From: Lacicoccus halitifaciens
GTDB taxonomy: Bacteria > Bacillota > Bacilli > Staphylococcales > Salinicoccaceae
NCBI RefSeq assembly: GCF_040544485.1
Contig: NZ_JBDZDV010000004.1
Location: 62,001-126,000 of the forward strand
Direction: 5' to 3'
Length of the DNA stretch: 64,000 nt
A model generated the notes under the pieces. It was not told the origin of the DNA. It did not search any database and saw only the letters and a list, made by a program, of their open reading frames with translations. The position numbers and the translations under genes were made by a program. Below, one piece after another: positions 23,948 to 32,588 of this stretch (the first letter of the stretch is position 1; each line of letters starts with the position of its first letter).

Positions 23948-24718
23948 TCATGCCCTGAATCGTTTCAGGAAGTTCTGCAATCTTGGGTTGTCGGATTTGT
24001 TGATGACTTCATCTGCTGTGCCTGACTCTGCGATGATGCCTTCGTCTAGGAACAGCACGCGGTCTGCGATCTCCAGGGCGAAGTCCATCTCATGGGTGAC
24101 GAGGACCATCGCCATCGAGGCGTTCTCCGCGAGATCCCTGATGACTTCCAGCACCTCGCCGACAAGCTCCGGGTCGAGGGCCGAAGTGACTTCGTCGAAG
24201 AGCATGATCTTCGGCCGCATGACGAGTGCCCGGGCCATCGCGACACGCTGCTTCTGACCGCCGGATAAGTTCGATGGATACGCATCATATTTATCCCCTA
24301 GCCCCACGCGGTCAAGCATCTGCTTCGACATCTCACGCGCCTCGCTCTTTTTCATCTTCTTCACTTTGATGAGCGGCATGGCGCAGTTGTCGAGTATCGT
24401 CTTATGCGGGAAGAGGTTGAAGTGCTGGAAGACCATGCCGATGTCTTTTCTGACACTTGCAAGATGTCTCTCGTTCGCCGGCATCTTCTTCCCGTTCTTC
24501 TCTATCTTCCATAAGTTCTTGCCTGCGACGTATATATCGCCATCCGTCGGCTCCTCCAATGTCATCAGCAGCCGGATGATCGTCGTCTTCCCCGAACCAC
24601 TCGGCCCGATGATTGCGATCTTCTCACCCGGGTTGATATCCAGGTTGATGCCTTTCAAAACATGGGTGTCCCCAAACGATTTATGGACATTTTTATATTG
24701 GACGATTGGCTCCATCAT
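23948..24718 (-). CDS. ehuA: Ectoine/hydroxyectoine-type ABC importer ATPase EhuA
   Basis: The ATPase of a polar amino acid family (PAAT) importer. In 256 residues: Walker A GPSGSGKT (38-45), FQHFNLFPHKTILDN, LSGGQKQRVAMARAL, MLFDEVTSALDPELVG and VTHEMDFALEIADRV. The ATG overlaps the ehuD stop (ATGA). A second ATG follows at once and is an alternative start. Gene order and the EhuC/EhuD relatives suggest uptake of ectoine as osmoprotectant; other PAAT substrates cannot be excluded. Confidence 0.85.
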   Translation of the reverse strand: MMEPIVQYKNVHKSFGDTHVLKGINLDINPGEKIAIIGPSGSGKTTIIRLLMTLEEPTDGDIYVAGKNLWKIEKNGKKMPANERHLASVRKDIGMVFQHFNLFPHKTILDNCAMPLIKVKKMKKSEAREMSKQMLDRVGLGDKYDAYPSNLSGGQKQRVAMARALVMRPKIMLFDEVTSALDPELVGEVLEVIRDLAENASMAMVLVTHEMDFALEIADRVLFLDEGIIAESGTADEVINKSDNPRLQNFLKRFRA

Positions 24719-25416
24719 TCCGTCACCTTCACTTTCGTGTTCTTTTTATCGAATTGCCGGTTCATTTTTTTCTCCAGTGCCCTTACAAGAAGTGCGGAAG
24801 GATAACTCAATATCAGGAACAGGATTGCCACGATCGTCAGCGGTTCCAGGTACGACCAGGTCTGGGCACCGTAACTCCTCGCGATGCTCAGGATGCCGAC
24901 GACACCGATGGTGGCTGCGAGCGGCACTTCCTTGAACAGTATGATCAAGTAGTTCCCGAGCATCGGGATCGTCGGCGGGATCGCCTGCGGCAGCACGATG
25001 CTGAACCACTTGTCCTTCACGGAGAAATTGAGTGCCGTCGCAGCTTCCCACTGCCCCTTGTCCACGCTCTCTATACCGGAACGGTACACTTCGCTGATAT
25101 ATGTGGAAAAGTGGATGCCGAGGGCGAGCATGGCTGCCACGAACGGCGTGAATGACATGCCGATATAAGGCACCATCGGCCACGCGAAGTACAGGAAGAA
25201 AATCTGTACGATCGGCGGCGTGGACCGGATGAATTCCCTGATCCAGTAGATGATGAAATTGAAAGCCTTGAAGGGTGTCGACTCAAGCAGCAGCCATATG
25301 AACCCCGCAGCGAGTGCAAGCAGGAAGCTGACCACCGTCAGCCCGAGCGTCACGTTGATTCCTGTGATGATGATTGGAAATGCATCGAAAAATGTTTCCC
25401 AGCTCCAGTAGGTCAT
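24715..25416 (-). CDS. ehuD: Ectoine/hydroxyectoine-type ABC permease EhuD
   Basis: A 233-residue PAAT permease with about five membrane helices. The coupling segment is GQWEAATALNFSVKDKWFSIVLPQAIPPTIPMLGNY (family EAA motif, split here as EAATALN and LPQAIPP). The start overlaps the ehuC stop by one base. A basic C-terminal tail (NRQFDKKNTKVKVTE) follows the last helix. Confidence 0.85.
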   Translation of the reverse strand: MTYWSWETFFDAFPIIITGINVTLGLTVVSFLLALAAGFIWLLLESTPFKAFNFIIYWIREFIRSTPPIVQIFFLYFAWPMVPYIGMSFTPFVAAMLALGIHFSTYISEVYRSGIESVDKGQWEAATALNFSVKDKWFSIVLPQAIPPTIPMLGNYLIILFKEVPLAATIGVVGILSIARSYGAQTWSYLEPLTIVAILFLILSYPSALLVRALEKKMNRQFDKKNTKVKVTE

Positions 25417-26078
25417 CAGCTCGCCACCCCTCTTCTTGCGATTTTCTCACCTTTTTTGGACAGCCAGATCAGCGGCAGCGCAATGATGAAGTACATGATG
25501 AGCACCATCAGATATGCAAGCGGCCCTTCTGAAAGGTTCGTCGAACGGTAGATGTCACCGAAGTACAGTATGTCCGTCAATCCGATCAGTGAGACAAGTG
25601 CCGTCCCTTTCAGGATCTGGATCGAATAGTTGCCGAATTCAGGCAGCATCAGTCTGAACGCCTGCGGCAGTATGACTTCCTTCATCCTTTGGTAACGCGT
25701 CAGGTTCAGTGCGATGCTTGCCTCCGTCTGCCCTTTATCGACGGAAAGCACAGATGTCCTCACCACTTCCGACATATAGGCGCCGTAATTCAATGCGATT
25801 GCAATGACCCCGACCCACCAGTTGCTCCCCAGGTTTATATTAAACAGCATCGGAACCGCATAATATAACCAGAAAAGTTGTACGATCAGGGAGGTCCCCC
25901 TGAAAACTTCAACATATACAGCAGTGACGCCCCTGATGAGGATATTACCCGATAACCTCGAAAGTCCGGCGATGAAAGCCATCAGAAAAGAAAATGCCGT
26001 GGCCGTCAAAAATATACTCAAAGTGGTGCCGAGACCCTGGGTCAGATAGTTCAGGATGTTCCAGCCCGTTTCAAACAT
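25416..26078 (-). CDS. ehuC: Ectoine/hydroxyectoine-type ABC permease EhuC
   Basis: A 220-residue PAAT permease paired with EhuD. EVFRGTSLIVQLFWLYYAVP and the EAA loop EASIALNLTRYQRMKEVILPQA are clear. It lies 70 bp after ehuB, with a hairpin in between that probably lets the binding protein be made in excess. Confidence 0.85.
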   Translation of the reverse strand: MFETGWNILNYLTQGLGTTLSIFLTATAFSFLMAFIAGLSRLSGNILIRGVTAVYVEVFRGTSLIVQLFWLYYAVPMLFNINLGSNWWVGVIAIALNYGAYMSEVVRTSVLSVDKGQTEASIALNLTRYQRMKEVILPQAFRLMLPEFGNYSIQILKGTALVSLIGLTDILYFGDIYRSTNLSEGPLAYLMVLIMYFIIALPLIWLSKKGEKIARRGVAS

Positions 26079-26103
26079 AGACTCACTCCCCTGTATTCAA
26101 ATG

Positions 26104-26139
26104 AAAGGGCCCAGTTCTTCCACCGGAATCACTGGACCC
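26104..26139 (-). terminator. Attenuating hairpin between ehuB and ehuC
   Basis: The minus strand reads GGGTCCAGT-15-base loop-ACTGGGCCC (one G-U) then TTTCATTTG. The U tract is short, so partial termination or 3' protection of ehuB mRNA is more likely than full stop. Confidence 0.55.
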
Positions 26140-26148
26140 ATAAATCTT

Positions 26149-27069
26149 TTATTCTTCCCCTGCGCAAAGCTCCTCAGCAGTCATTTCTCCCACTTCGACC
26201 CTGTTCGCTTCCGCTTCGAATCCTTCAGCATCATCCAGAATGCCATCGATCGTTCCATCTTCTTTTAATGTCTCCAGTGCTTCATTATAAGCATCGCGCA
26301 GCTCTTCATCTTCCATGTTGAATGCTGCTGCACCGTAACTCGGCACACCGTCGATGTCCGGCTGCTCGAAATCTTCAACAAGCTCGACATCATCGCTGCC
26401 GAGTGATTCATATGCAGCCCTGAGCGTCGCTTCCGTGGCTGCTGCAACGTCCGCGTTTCCGGACTGGACAGCAGACAGCTGGCCCGGGATATCCGACACG
26501 GACATGATCTGATCATCCGATACGCCTTCCTGTGCTACAAAATCGAACTGCGTCGTGCCTTCCATCAGCGCAAGCGTGACATCCGGGTTATCCGCAATAT
26601 CAGCATAGCTGTGGATATCGTACGGGTTGCCTGCTGCGACAACAAGCCCTTCACCGTACTGCATTTCAGGTTCTGAGAACAGTGCATTTTCACATCTGTC
26701 CGGCAGGATTGCCATACCCGCGGTGATGACATCATACTGGCCCGCCTGTACACCCGGGATCAATTCGCCCCAGTCCGTCAGGTGTCCGTTCACTTCCTCG
26801 ATGCCCATCTCCTGGAACACCGCTTTTGCGATTTCTATGCTCGCACCCTCAAGCTCCCCGGACTCTGAATTCTGGAACGCATAAGGCGGTTCATTGGCAA
26901 AGCCGACGTTGACCGTGCCTGCTTCCTGCAGCTCGGCCACCCGGCCTTCGCCTTCGTCGCCCCCCGTTTCGCCGTTTCCTTCTTCACCGCCGCCATCGCC
27001 GTTTCCGTTGCCGCATGCGGCAAGAACAAGCACCATGGCCAAAGTAAGTAACATCGTGAGTTTCTTCAA
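26149..27069 (-). CDS. ehuB: Ectoine/hydroxyectoine-type solute-binding lipoprotein EhuB (TTG start)
   Basis: The extracellular receptor of the importer, 306 residues. I place the start at the TTG at 27067-27069 (MKKLTMLLTLAMVLVLAAC), six bases after GGGGGAG; the long upstream frame reads through the promoter region. Lipobox LAAC is followed by a Gly/Glu linker. The SBP type 3 fold shows VGFANEPPYAFQNSESGELEG, DWGELIPGVQAGQYDV and AGMAILPDRCE. The acidic composition fits a salt-exposed surface. It is first in ehuBCDA. Confidence 0.86.
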   Translation of the reverse strand: MKKLTMLLTLAMVLVLAACGNGNGDGGGEEGNGETGGDEGEGRVAELQEAGTVNVGFANEPPYAFQNSESGELEGASIEIAKAVFQEMGIEEVNGHLTDWGELIPGVQAGQYDVITAGMAILPDRCENALFSEPEMQYGEGLVVAAGNPYDIHSYADIADNPDVTLALMEGTTQFDFVAQEGVSDDQIMSVSDIPGQLSAVQSGNADVAAATEATLRAAYESLGSDDVELVEDFEQPDIDGVPSYGAAAFNMEDEELRDAYNEALETLKEDGTIDGILDDAEGFEAEANRVEVGEMTAEELCAGEE

Positions 27070-27180
27070 AATGATCTCCCCCTGTGATTTTTGGTTTTGC
27101 GCCTCATCCGCATGGCCTGCAGACAAGTGTTTAAGTAAGTTCTTGATGTATAATAATGGGTGCTGAGGAAATGAAACTGC

Positions 27181-27230
27181 TTTCCACACAATATATGTTG
27201 TATGGAAAAATAAAACCATATCCGTATGGT
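27181..27230. promoter_or_regulatory. Paired palindromes upstream of ehuB
   Basis: TTTCCACACAA-6-TTGTATGGAAA (27181-27208, 10/11 arm match) and ACCATA-TCCG-TATGGT (27215-27230) lie about 110-160 bp before ehuB. The half-site CCATACAA recurs at 27275-27282. These could be operator sites of an unlinked regulator. No clear -35/-10 could be assigned. Confidence 0.4.
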
Positions 27231-27364
27231 ACTATAGGCGACACAAATTTGTAACAGTTAAAGTGTAAAAGCTCCCATACAAATTGGATTTAATTCCATT
27301 TTACAACATAACGGATGCACTTTCTATATAAATCTGAATATTTAGAAATAAATAGAGACACATA

Positions 27365-28735
27365 TTAAATATGTGCCTCCGCTTCCGGCAGCAGAGGTTC
27401 TGCCGCCCTTTCCCTCTCCGGCCTTTTCTCCTCAGGGATGTCAGCGCCGTTCACCGCTTCTCCGTACGACTTCCCGGATTTCTTGAGAATTTCTTTATTC
27501 AGCAGCAGTACAGTGATCACTGCAATCGAACCGCCGCTTGTGAGATTGATGATCCAATACCCGCCCAAATCGTAAAGCACGCCGTAAATGATGGTACCGA
27601 GCGGCATCAGGCTTGAAGCGACCAGTGCCATCGTCGACAGCACCCGCCCCTTGATCTTCTGCGGCACGATGAGCTGCAGGTATATGCCGAACGGGATGTT
27701 GATGAACTGCAGGCTGACTGCAAGCATGAATCCGAGCAGGCCGACATATATGAAGTTCGGCACGACACTCATGCCGAGGTAGATCGGCAGTGGATAGAGC
27801 ATCGTGAGTACGGCCAGGAATATGAGCCCCTTCTTTTCGATGGCGAGCGGGTTCTTCATCTTTTTGGCACTGCCGAGCAGAAGCCCGCCGATGATCATCC
27901 CCGCTCCGAGGCACGCATTGGCATATCCGACGAGCGCCGGCTCAAAATTGAGCTCTGTGATCATCATCTTCTCCGGAAGGATCGACAGTGTCGCCCCGAC
28001 GAAATTGATGAAGGCCGCCATTATGAGCACCCGCTTCAATACGTCATTCTTCCTGATGAAATTCAAACCTTCGGTGATGTCTTTTTTGAAGCCTGAAACC
28101 GTCCTGCCGTCCGCTGCTTCCTCCTCATAGTTTTTGCTGTCAAAGTAGAGGTTGAACTTGAGCAGGAAGTCCATGATGGTGGATATCATGAACAGCATGA
28201 GATAGACGAGTATGATCTGATAAAAGCTGAAGAGCCCGAAAAGGATGCCGCCGAGGACCGGCCCTGCGATGATGGATGCCGACAGCATGGCCGAGACATA
28301 TCCCATGATCTTCTGGATGCGGTCCTTATGGAAGAGTTCCGTCATCGACGCCTGCAGGGCATTTTCTATGAATGGGCTGATCAGCGACATCAGGAATGTC
28401 GCCGTGTAAATCGCAGGCAGGCTGATGCCGACGAAGTATGAGTAGATGAATAAACCGAACAGTACCAGAGTGAACATCACCTCGCCCGTAATGACGATCC
28501 GCCGTTTATTGCCCCGGTCGCTCAGCAGCCCGGAAAATGGAAGCAGTATGACGGAAACCAGGATCGAAATCGCAAGATTGATGGAAAAATACAGTGAAGA
28601 TCCAGTTTCGTAAAGTATGAAGTACGAAACTGCGAACAAGTACACATAATCACCGATGCCGAGCATCATGCGGCTGAAGAGGTATACGGCGAAGTTCTGT
28701 TTTTCACGGAATGGCATTTTCTCTGTAAATGTCAT
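27365..28735 (-). CDS. MFS transporter (MFS-3/DHA-like), divergent from HTH-TPR regulator
   Basis: A 456-residue, 12-helix major facilitator. The start at 28735 (MTFTEKMPFREKQNF) follows a weak GGGTGTGGG site. Motif A-like LLSDRGNKRRIVI follows TM2, with RMMLGIGDYVYLFAVSYF in TM1. A charged tail follows TM12. It resembles macrolide/drug-export MFS proteins with an N-terminal REKQNF segment, but the substrate cannot be inferred. It shares a 106-bp divergent promoter region with the regulator gene, whose palindromes flank both promoters. Confidence 0.8.
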   Translation of the reverse strand: MTFTEKMPFREKQNFAVYLFSRMMLGIGDYVYLFAVSYFILYETGSSLYFSINLAISILVSVILLPFSGLLSDRGNKRRIVITGEVMFTLVLFGLFIYSYFVGISLPAIYTATFLMSLISPFIENALQASMTELFHKDRIQKIMGYVSAMLSASIIAGPVLGGILFGLFSFYQIILVYLMLFMISTIMDFLLKFNLYFDSKNYEEEAADGRTVSGFKKDITEGLNFIRKNDVLKRVLIMAAFINFVGATLSILPEKMMITELNFEPALVGYANACLGAGMIIGGLLLGSAKKMKNPLAIEKKGLIFLAVLTMLYPLPIYLGMSVVPNFIYVGLLGFMLAVSLQFINIPFGIYLQLIVPQKIKGRVLSTMALVASSLMPLGTIIYGVLYDLGGYWIINLTSGGSIAVITVLLLNKEILKKSGKSYGEAVNGADIPEEKRPERERAAEPLLPEAEAHI

Positions 28736-28750
28736 TTTCCCACACCCTTT

Positions 28751-28767
28751 GTTTAATTTAATTAAAC
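28751..28767. promoter_or_regulatory. Operator O1: perfect palindrome at the MFS promoter
   Basis: GTTTAATTTAATTAAAC is a perfect 17-base palindrome, a few bases downstream of the MFS -10. It is repeated with one change at 28805-28821, 54 bp away. Confidence 0.7.
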
Positions 28768-28769
28768 TT

Positions 28770-28798
28770 AGTGTAAAATATCTCCTCTTGATTGTCAA
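28770..28798 (-). promoter_or_regulatory. Promoter of the MFS gene
   Basis: Minus-strand -35 TTGACA (complement of 28793-28798), 17-base spacer, -10 TACACT (complement of 28770-28775). The -35 overlaps the end of the oppositely directed regulator promoter. Confidence 0.75.
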
Positions 28799-28816
28799 GA
28801 AAAAGTTTAATATAAT
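28788..28816 (+). promoter_or_regulatory. Promoter of the HTH-TPR regulator
   Basis: -35 TTGATT (28788-28793), 17-base spacer, -10 TATAAT (28811-28816). The -10 lies inside the second palindrome, so occupancy would block this promoter (autorepression). Confidence 0.8.
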
Positions 28817-28821
28817 TAAAC
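28805..28821. promoter_or_regulatory. Operator O2: near-perfect palindrome over the regulator -10
   Basis: GTTTAATATAATTAAAC differs from O1 by one base and covers the regulator -10 hexamer. The two copies make a symmetrical operator pair for one dimeric regulator. Confidence 0.7.
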
Positions 28822-28841
28822 ATAAGAAGGAGTGATTCAGA

Positions 28842-30080
28842 ATGGGACTTGGTGAGCGCATAAGGAAATTGAGGAAAGAGAAGAAAATGACCCTGGCCGA
28901 ACTCGCAGGCAGTGAAATCACAAAGGGCATGCTCAGCCTGATCGAGAATGAAAAATCAAAGCCTTCAATGGAGACGCTTGAACATATCGCAAAATCACTG
29001 GAGGTGCCGGTGAGTTACCTGATGCAGGAAGGCGATGAGGAGTGGACACGGGAGATGGCTGAACATGAAATCTTCTATAATTTATATGACTTCCCCACAG
29101 AATTTGTGGAGAATAACATCCTGCCCAATATGGAAAAGATCGCCTCTTCGCAGGCGGGGATGCGGCTTTATCATATTATTCGGATGTATTACCGGTACAC
29201 TGGCAGGCATGAACCGGCCGATCAGGTGACGGAAAAAGTCACCGGATTTTATGAACAGACGGGGCTCCGCAACCTCGCTTTGAAAGATAAGATGAACGAT
29301 GCCCTGTCGATGCTGTACAGCAGGGATTATGAGGAAGGCTACAGGAAATTTCTGAAGCTGGAAGGGGAAGTCGGTGAATTCAAGGAATATGACCCGGGCC
29401 TTGAGCTCGATTACCTGTACTGGAGAAGCGGGCTCGCACTCGAATTCGATGAAGCGGACTTCATAGAATACGGCACCGCCCTCATCGACAAATCGTTCGA
29501 ATATGAGAATTTCAAATATTATTTCACCCAGAATGTACTTTTCGGATTTTATTACGGGACAATCGGTGATCATGATAAGTATAAGGAATACAGCAGGAAC
29601 GTGAAAAAATATTTGGATTTCAATCCGAATGCTTATTATAATCTGGAGATTTTCAGTGAAGAACAGCCGATCATGCTGGCCTTCGTACTTGTCGAAGACA
29701 GTGAGAGGCATCTGGAGCAGCTGGAGCAGTACAGGGAGAAGGTCATTTCGACCGAAAGCGAGGATCCAAGATATGTTAAGAACTATTCAAATATCGTCGA
29801 GATGCTGGATCTTGAGGTCAATTATCACAGCGGTAACTACTCTTATGTAGCAGATCATTTCAACCCCTCCCTATATGAACGGGAGGTCGCGCAGTTTCCG
29901 CTCGACAGGATATGGATTGCGACACGTGCAACCGTCTATCCGTTGAGCCTCTTCAGGAGCGGCAGGGTGGATGAAGCGAGGGCGGCGTTCAAAAAGCTGG
30001 AAGACTCGATCGCCGATATCAGGGACTCCATATTCACCGGTGAGTTCCATCAGGTGAGGGAAATCATATTCAAAAATTGA
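28842..30080 (+). CDS. XRE-family regulator with long C-terminal TPR-like region (RNPP/Rgg-like)
   Basis: A 412-residue protein. An N-terminal HTH_3 (residues about 5-60: GERIRKLRKEKKMTLAELAG, then TKGMLSLIENEKSKPSMETL) is joined to about 350 residues of helical repeats rich in Tyr/Phe/Leu. This is the layout of Rgg/PlcR/MutR-type regulators that sense peptides. AGAAGGAG precedes the ATG. It probably regulates itself and the divergent MFS gene through the twin palindromes. Whether a peptide signal exists is unknown; no pheromone gene was recognised next to it. Confidence 0.85.
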   Translation: MGLGERIRKLRKEKKMTLAELAGSEITKGMLSLIENEKSKPSMETLEHIAKSLEVPVSYLMQEGDEEWTREMAEHEIFYNLYDFPTEFVENNILPNMEKIASSQAGMRLYHIIRMYYRYTGRHEPADQVTEKVTGFYEQTGLRNLALKDKMNDALSMLYSRDYEEGYRKFLKLEGEVGEFKEYDPGLELDYLYWRSGLALEFDEADFIEYGTALIDKSFEYENFKYYFTQNVLFGFYYGTIGDHDKYKEYSRNVKKYLDFNPNAYYNLEIFSEEQPIMLAFVLVEDSERHLEQLEQYREKVISTESEDPRYVKNYSNIVEMLDLEVNYHSGNYSYVADHFNPSLYEREVAQFPLDRIWIATRATVYPLSLFRSGRVDEARAAFKKLEDSIADIRDSIFTGEFHQVREIIFKN

Positions 30081-30102
30081 CGGCACGCAGCCGGCGTGCC
30101 GT
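30080..30102. terminator. Shared hairpin between convergent genes
   Basis: ACGGCACGC-5-GCGTGCCGT starts at the last base of the regulator stop codon. On the minus strand it is followed by CAATTTTTGAA, a short U tract; on the plus strand there is almost none. Confidence 0.5.
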
Positions 30103-30113
30103 CGATGTAAATA

Positions 30114-30800
30114 TCACTGGACGTCTCTGTGTCCCTTGAAATATTCAAGCTTGCCTTCATCAACTTTTCCTAAAATTCGGTAGCCGTCGAAGAAGTGATC
30201 GACATATTCAGACCCAATGTGGGATTCGATGCTTTTAGCCATGCTTGCGATATCGATGTAACGGTCGCGCATCCCGATATTGATGACGTCGACGCTGCCG
30301 GTGATGTAGCTTTCATTGACAATGATATTGGAAAGCACGAAATCACCATGCCCGAAGACGATATCATCGTGCATCCCGCCAGCCTCATCATAGAAGATGA
30401 ACGGGCAGTCTGACACTTTCGTCTTATGTAATGCACTTAAATAACGTCCCGCCTGCTTCAAAATCGATGCACGCGTTCCATCGTCCGCCTCTTTCAGGAA
30501 TACATCCGCTCCGACGCCGGGCAGGGCGATGTAGAAAAGGTATGCATAGTCCTCCTGGTAATACGTGACGGGTTTCGGCACGCCGTTCACACCGTTCAGT
30601 TCTAGCCAAAGCTGACGTTTATGTTCACGCCGCGTCTTCTTGATGTCATCCGTATAAGATTTGGCGATCAGCGGCTCGGTCGGTTCGTACTGGTTCGGCG
30701 GGTCATCCTTGCCATATTCAAGACAGTATATTTCAGTCGCGGATTGCCCTTCGAGCGGGTGCCACTTGTAATACTCCTCATAGATTTCAAAGGTGTGCAT
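30114..30800 (-). CDS. APH(3')-like aminoglycoside phosphotransferase family protein
   Basis: A 228-residue kinase-fold protein. The start at 30800 (MHTFEIYEEYYKW) follows GGAGGAG; nine earlier codons lack a site. Catalytic features are present: candidate ATP Lys47 in LIAKSY, catalytic loop HGDFVLSN (151-158), and metal Asp171 in VDVINIGMRDRYIDIA, close to the APH(3') pattern I-D-x-G-R-x-G-x-A-D-R-Y. It may phosphorylate an aminoglycoside or another small hydroxyl substrate; resistance cannot be claimed from sequence. It is shorter than classical APH(3') (about 260 aa). Confidence 0.7.
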   Translation of the reverse strand: MHTFEIYEEYYKWHPLEGQSATEIYCLEYGKDDPPNQYEPTEPLIAKSYTDDIKKTRREHKRQLWLELNGVNGVPKPVTYYQEDYAYLFYIALPGVGADVFLKEADDGTRASILKQAGRYLSALHKTKVSDCPFIFYDEAGGMHDDIVFGHGDFVLSNIIVNESYITGSVDVINIGMRDRYIDIASMAKSIESHIGSEYVDHFFDGYRILGKVDEGKLEYFKGHRDVQ

Positions 30801-30917
30801 GACTTCTCCTCCATTCCTTATAATCATACCTGAGGCGCAGTGGAAATGTCATTCAGTGATTCCCCTAATATTGGAACTTTATGATATGATACAATCAGTA
30901 TTTAAGGTGGTGTGAAC

Positions 30918-31088
30918 ATGGACTTGGAATATAAATTAAAAGAGCTTAAACATGATTATGTCCGTATCCAGGCTGACCTGGAAAAAGTCGAGTCGACCGG
31001 TCATAATACCGACAGCCTCGAAAAACAGCTCGTCGATATAGAAAATGAAATTACAGAAACGAAAAATAAAATCAGGCAACAAAAATAA
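30918..31088 (+). CDS. Small coiled-coil protein (SE1561-like)
   Basis: A 56-codon gene (MDLEYKLKELKHDYVRIQAD onward, ending KTKNKIRQQK-like) with AAGGTGG nine bases upstream. Leu/Ile heptads and dense Lys/Glu predict a coiled coil with a Gly-Asn break in the middle. Similar small proteins are conserved in staphylococci (the SE1561 family, from memory). It precedes the NorA-like pump by about 20 bp and may share its transcript. The function is unknown. Confidence 0.75.
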   Translation: MDLEYKLKELKHDYVRIQADLEKVESTGHNTDSLEKQLVDIENEITETKNKIRQQK

Positions 31089-31109
31089 TGTAATCAGGAA
31101 GTGCATGAA

Positions 31110-32264
31110 ATGAAAAGAATGATAACCGTAATCATGATCATTCAGTTCCTGATTTACTTCGGTTTCAGTATGATCATCCCCGTCATTCCGGAAATCGTCA
31201 CGGAACTTGATGCCTCCACGACTCATATGGGATGGCTGCTTGCAATCTACTCACTGGCGAGCTTCCTGTCGGCACCCTATTTCGGGCGCCTCAGTGACAA
31301 GTACGGGCGGCGCAAAATACTGCTTTATGGGTTGTTCGCTTTCGCATTGAGCTTTTTCATATTCGGTGTGTTCATCGACAATCTTTTGATACTCTACATA
31401 AGCCGCATACTCGGTGGTGCAGCCTCTGGTGCACTCTATACTGCAACGACAAGCATGGTCGCGGACATCACCACGCGGGAAACCCGCACGAAATATATGG
31501 GGCTCGTCGGCATGGCGGTCGGCATGGGCTTCATATTCGGACCGGGCATCGGCGGCCTGCTTGCCGGCATCAGTCTGAGCCTCGCTTATTTCATGACCAC
31601 TTTCGTCATTTTGGTGACTCTGGTCGTGGCGATATTCAAAATCGAAGAGACATACCGCCCGACGACGACGGTCAATAAAAATATCACCCTGCCGACGGAG
31701 TATCTTCTTCAGCCGGTCGGCATACTGCTCGTATGTACGTTCCTCGTCATGTTCATCAACAGCGGCATGGAGAGTACATTCCAGCTGCTCGGCATCGAAA
31801 GGATCAGCATCACTCCGGCGGAGATGGGTATTTTATTCTTCATCGGGGGCATATTCAATGCCATCGTCCAGGGCGGCGTGATCCGCAGATTGAAAGACGG
31901 CCAGGAGCTGCCGTTCATGATTGCGGGCCAGGTGTTCACCCTGATTGCATTCATCATGCTGCCGTTCATGAACGGGCTCGTCTACGCCGGGTTCTGCATC
32001 GTGTTCCTGATGGTGGGCAATGCCCTTGTCCGGACACTCATCACTTCACAGATCACCAAAGAGGCACAGGCGGGTGAAATGGGACGGATGACTTCAACGA
32101 CGTATTCCATGGACAGCCTCGGCAGGATCTTCGGCCCGATCGTCTTCAACCTGCTGTTCCTCATCAGCCCGGGGACGCCATTCTGGTTTGGTGCTGCAGT
32201 GACCGTATTTGCCACATTTTTCATCTTCCAGTATTATCGTAAAGGAAAGCGGGTGATTCAATGA
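31110..32264 (+). CDS. DHA1-type multidrug MFS efflux protein (NorA/Bmr-like)
   Basis: A 384-residue, 12-helix proton antiporter. Motif A is GRLSDKYGRRKILL after TM2, and motif C is GMGFIFGPGIGGLL in TM5, the antiporter signature also seen in NorA. I chose the ATG at 31110 (MKRMITVIMI); a GTG three codons earlier abuts its ribosome site. The gene ends in ATGA, coupled with the next. Fluoroquinolone or dye export is plausible from family membership only. Confidence 0.85.
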   Translation: MKRMITVIMIIQFLIYFGFSMIIPVIPEIVTELDASTTHMGWLLAIYSLASFLSAPYFGRLSDKYGRRKILLYGLFAFALSFFIFGVFIDNLLILYISRILGGAASGALYTATTSMVADITTRETRTKYMGLVGMAVGMGFIFGPGIGGLLAGISLSLAYFMTTFVILVTLVVAIFKIEETYRPTTTVNKNITLPTEYLLQPVGILLVCTFLVMFINSGMESTFQLLGIERISITPAEMGILFFIGGIFNAIVQGGVIRRLKDGQELPFMIAGQVFTLIAFIMLPFMNGLVYAGFCIVFLMVGNALVRTLITSQITKEAQAGEMGRMTSTTYSMDSLGRIFGPIVFNLLFLISPGTPFWFGAAVTVFATFFIFQYYRKGKRVIQ

Positions 32265-32572
32265 TCGTCATACTGATGCTGCTTATATATCTCGTCATCG
32301 GGTACGCCACCGTCATGGTGATGAGGAGCCGCACACTCGATGCCATGAGGCTGATTTCCGGTGTCGCTTTCCTTCTGCTGATCCTGGTCTACAGCCTCTC
32401 ACTGCCCAATCCGGATGCGGTCATCGTATTCGTGCTCGGCCTGTCCCTGATGCTGTCCATTGAAATAGCCGCATTCAAGGAAAATAAAGATGACCGTGAT
32501 CATGTATTTTTAATCTACGCATTCACAGCAATGTTTTCAGCTGTTTTGGTCATAGTGGTTCTTATGAATTGA
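32261..32572 (+). CDS. Small membrane protein, unknown function
   Basis: A 103-residue protein with four predicted helices and a charged cytosolic loop FKENKDDRDHV. Its ATG overlaps the stop of the NorA-like gene, so it is translated from the same mRNA. I do not recognise a family. The coupling suggests an accessory to the pump or a cell-envelope role shared with the next gene. Confidence 0.75.
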   Translation: MIVILMLLIYLVIGYATVMVMRSRTLDAMRLISGVAFLLLILVYSLSLPNPDAVIVFVLGLSLMLSIEIAAFKENKDDRDHVFLIYAFTAMFSAVLVIVVLMN

Positions 32573-32588
32573 GTGGGAAGGTGGAAAC

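Noticed and set aside
30114..30800. Calling the APH-like gene a proven resistance determinant
   Set aside because: Motifs support a kinase fold only; length and divergence leave the substrate open.
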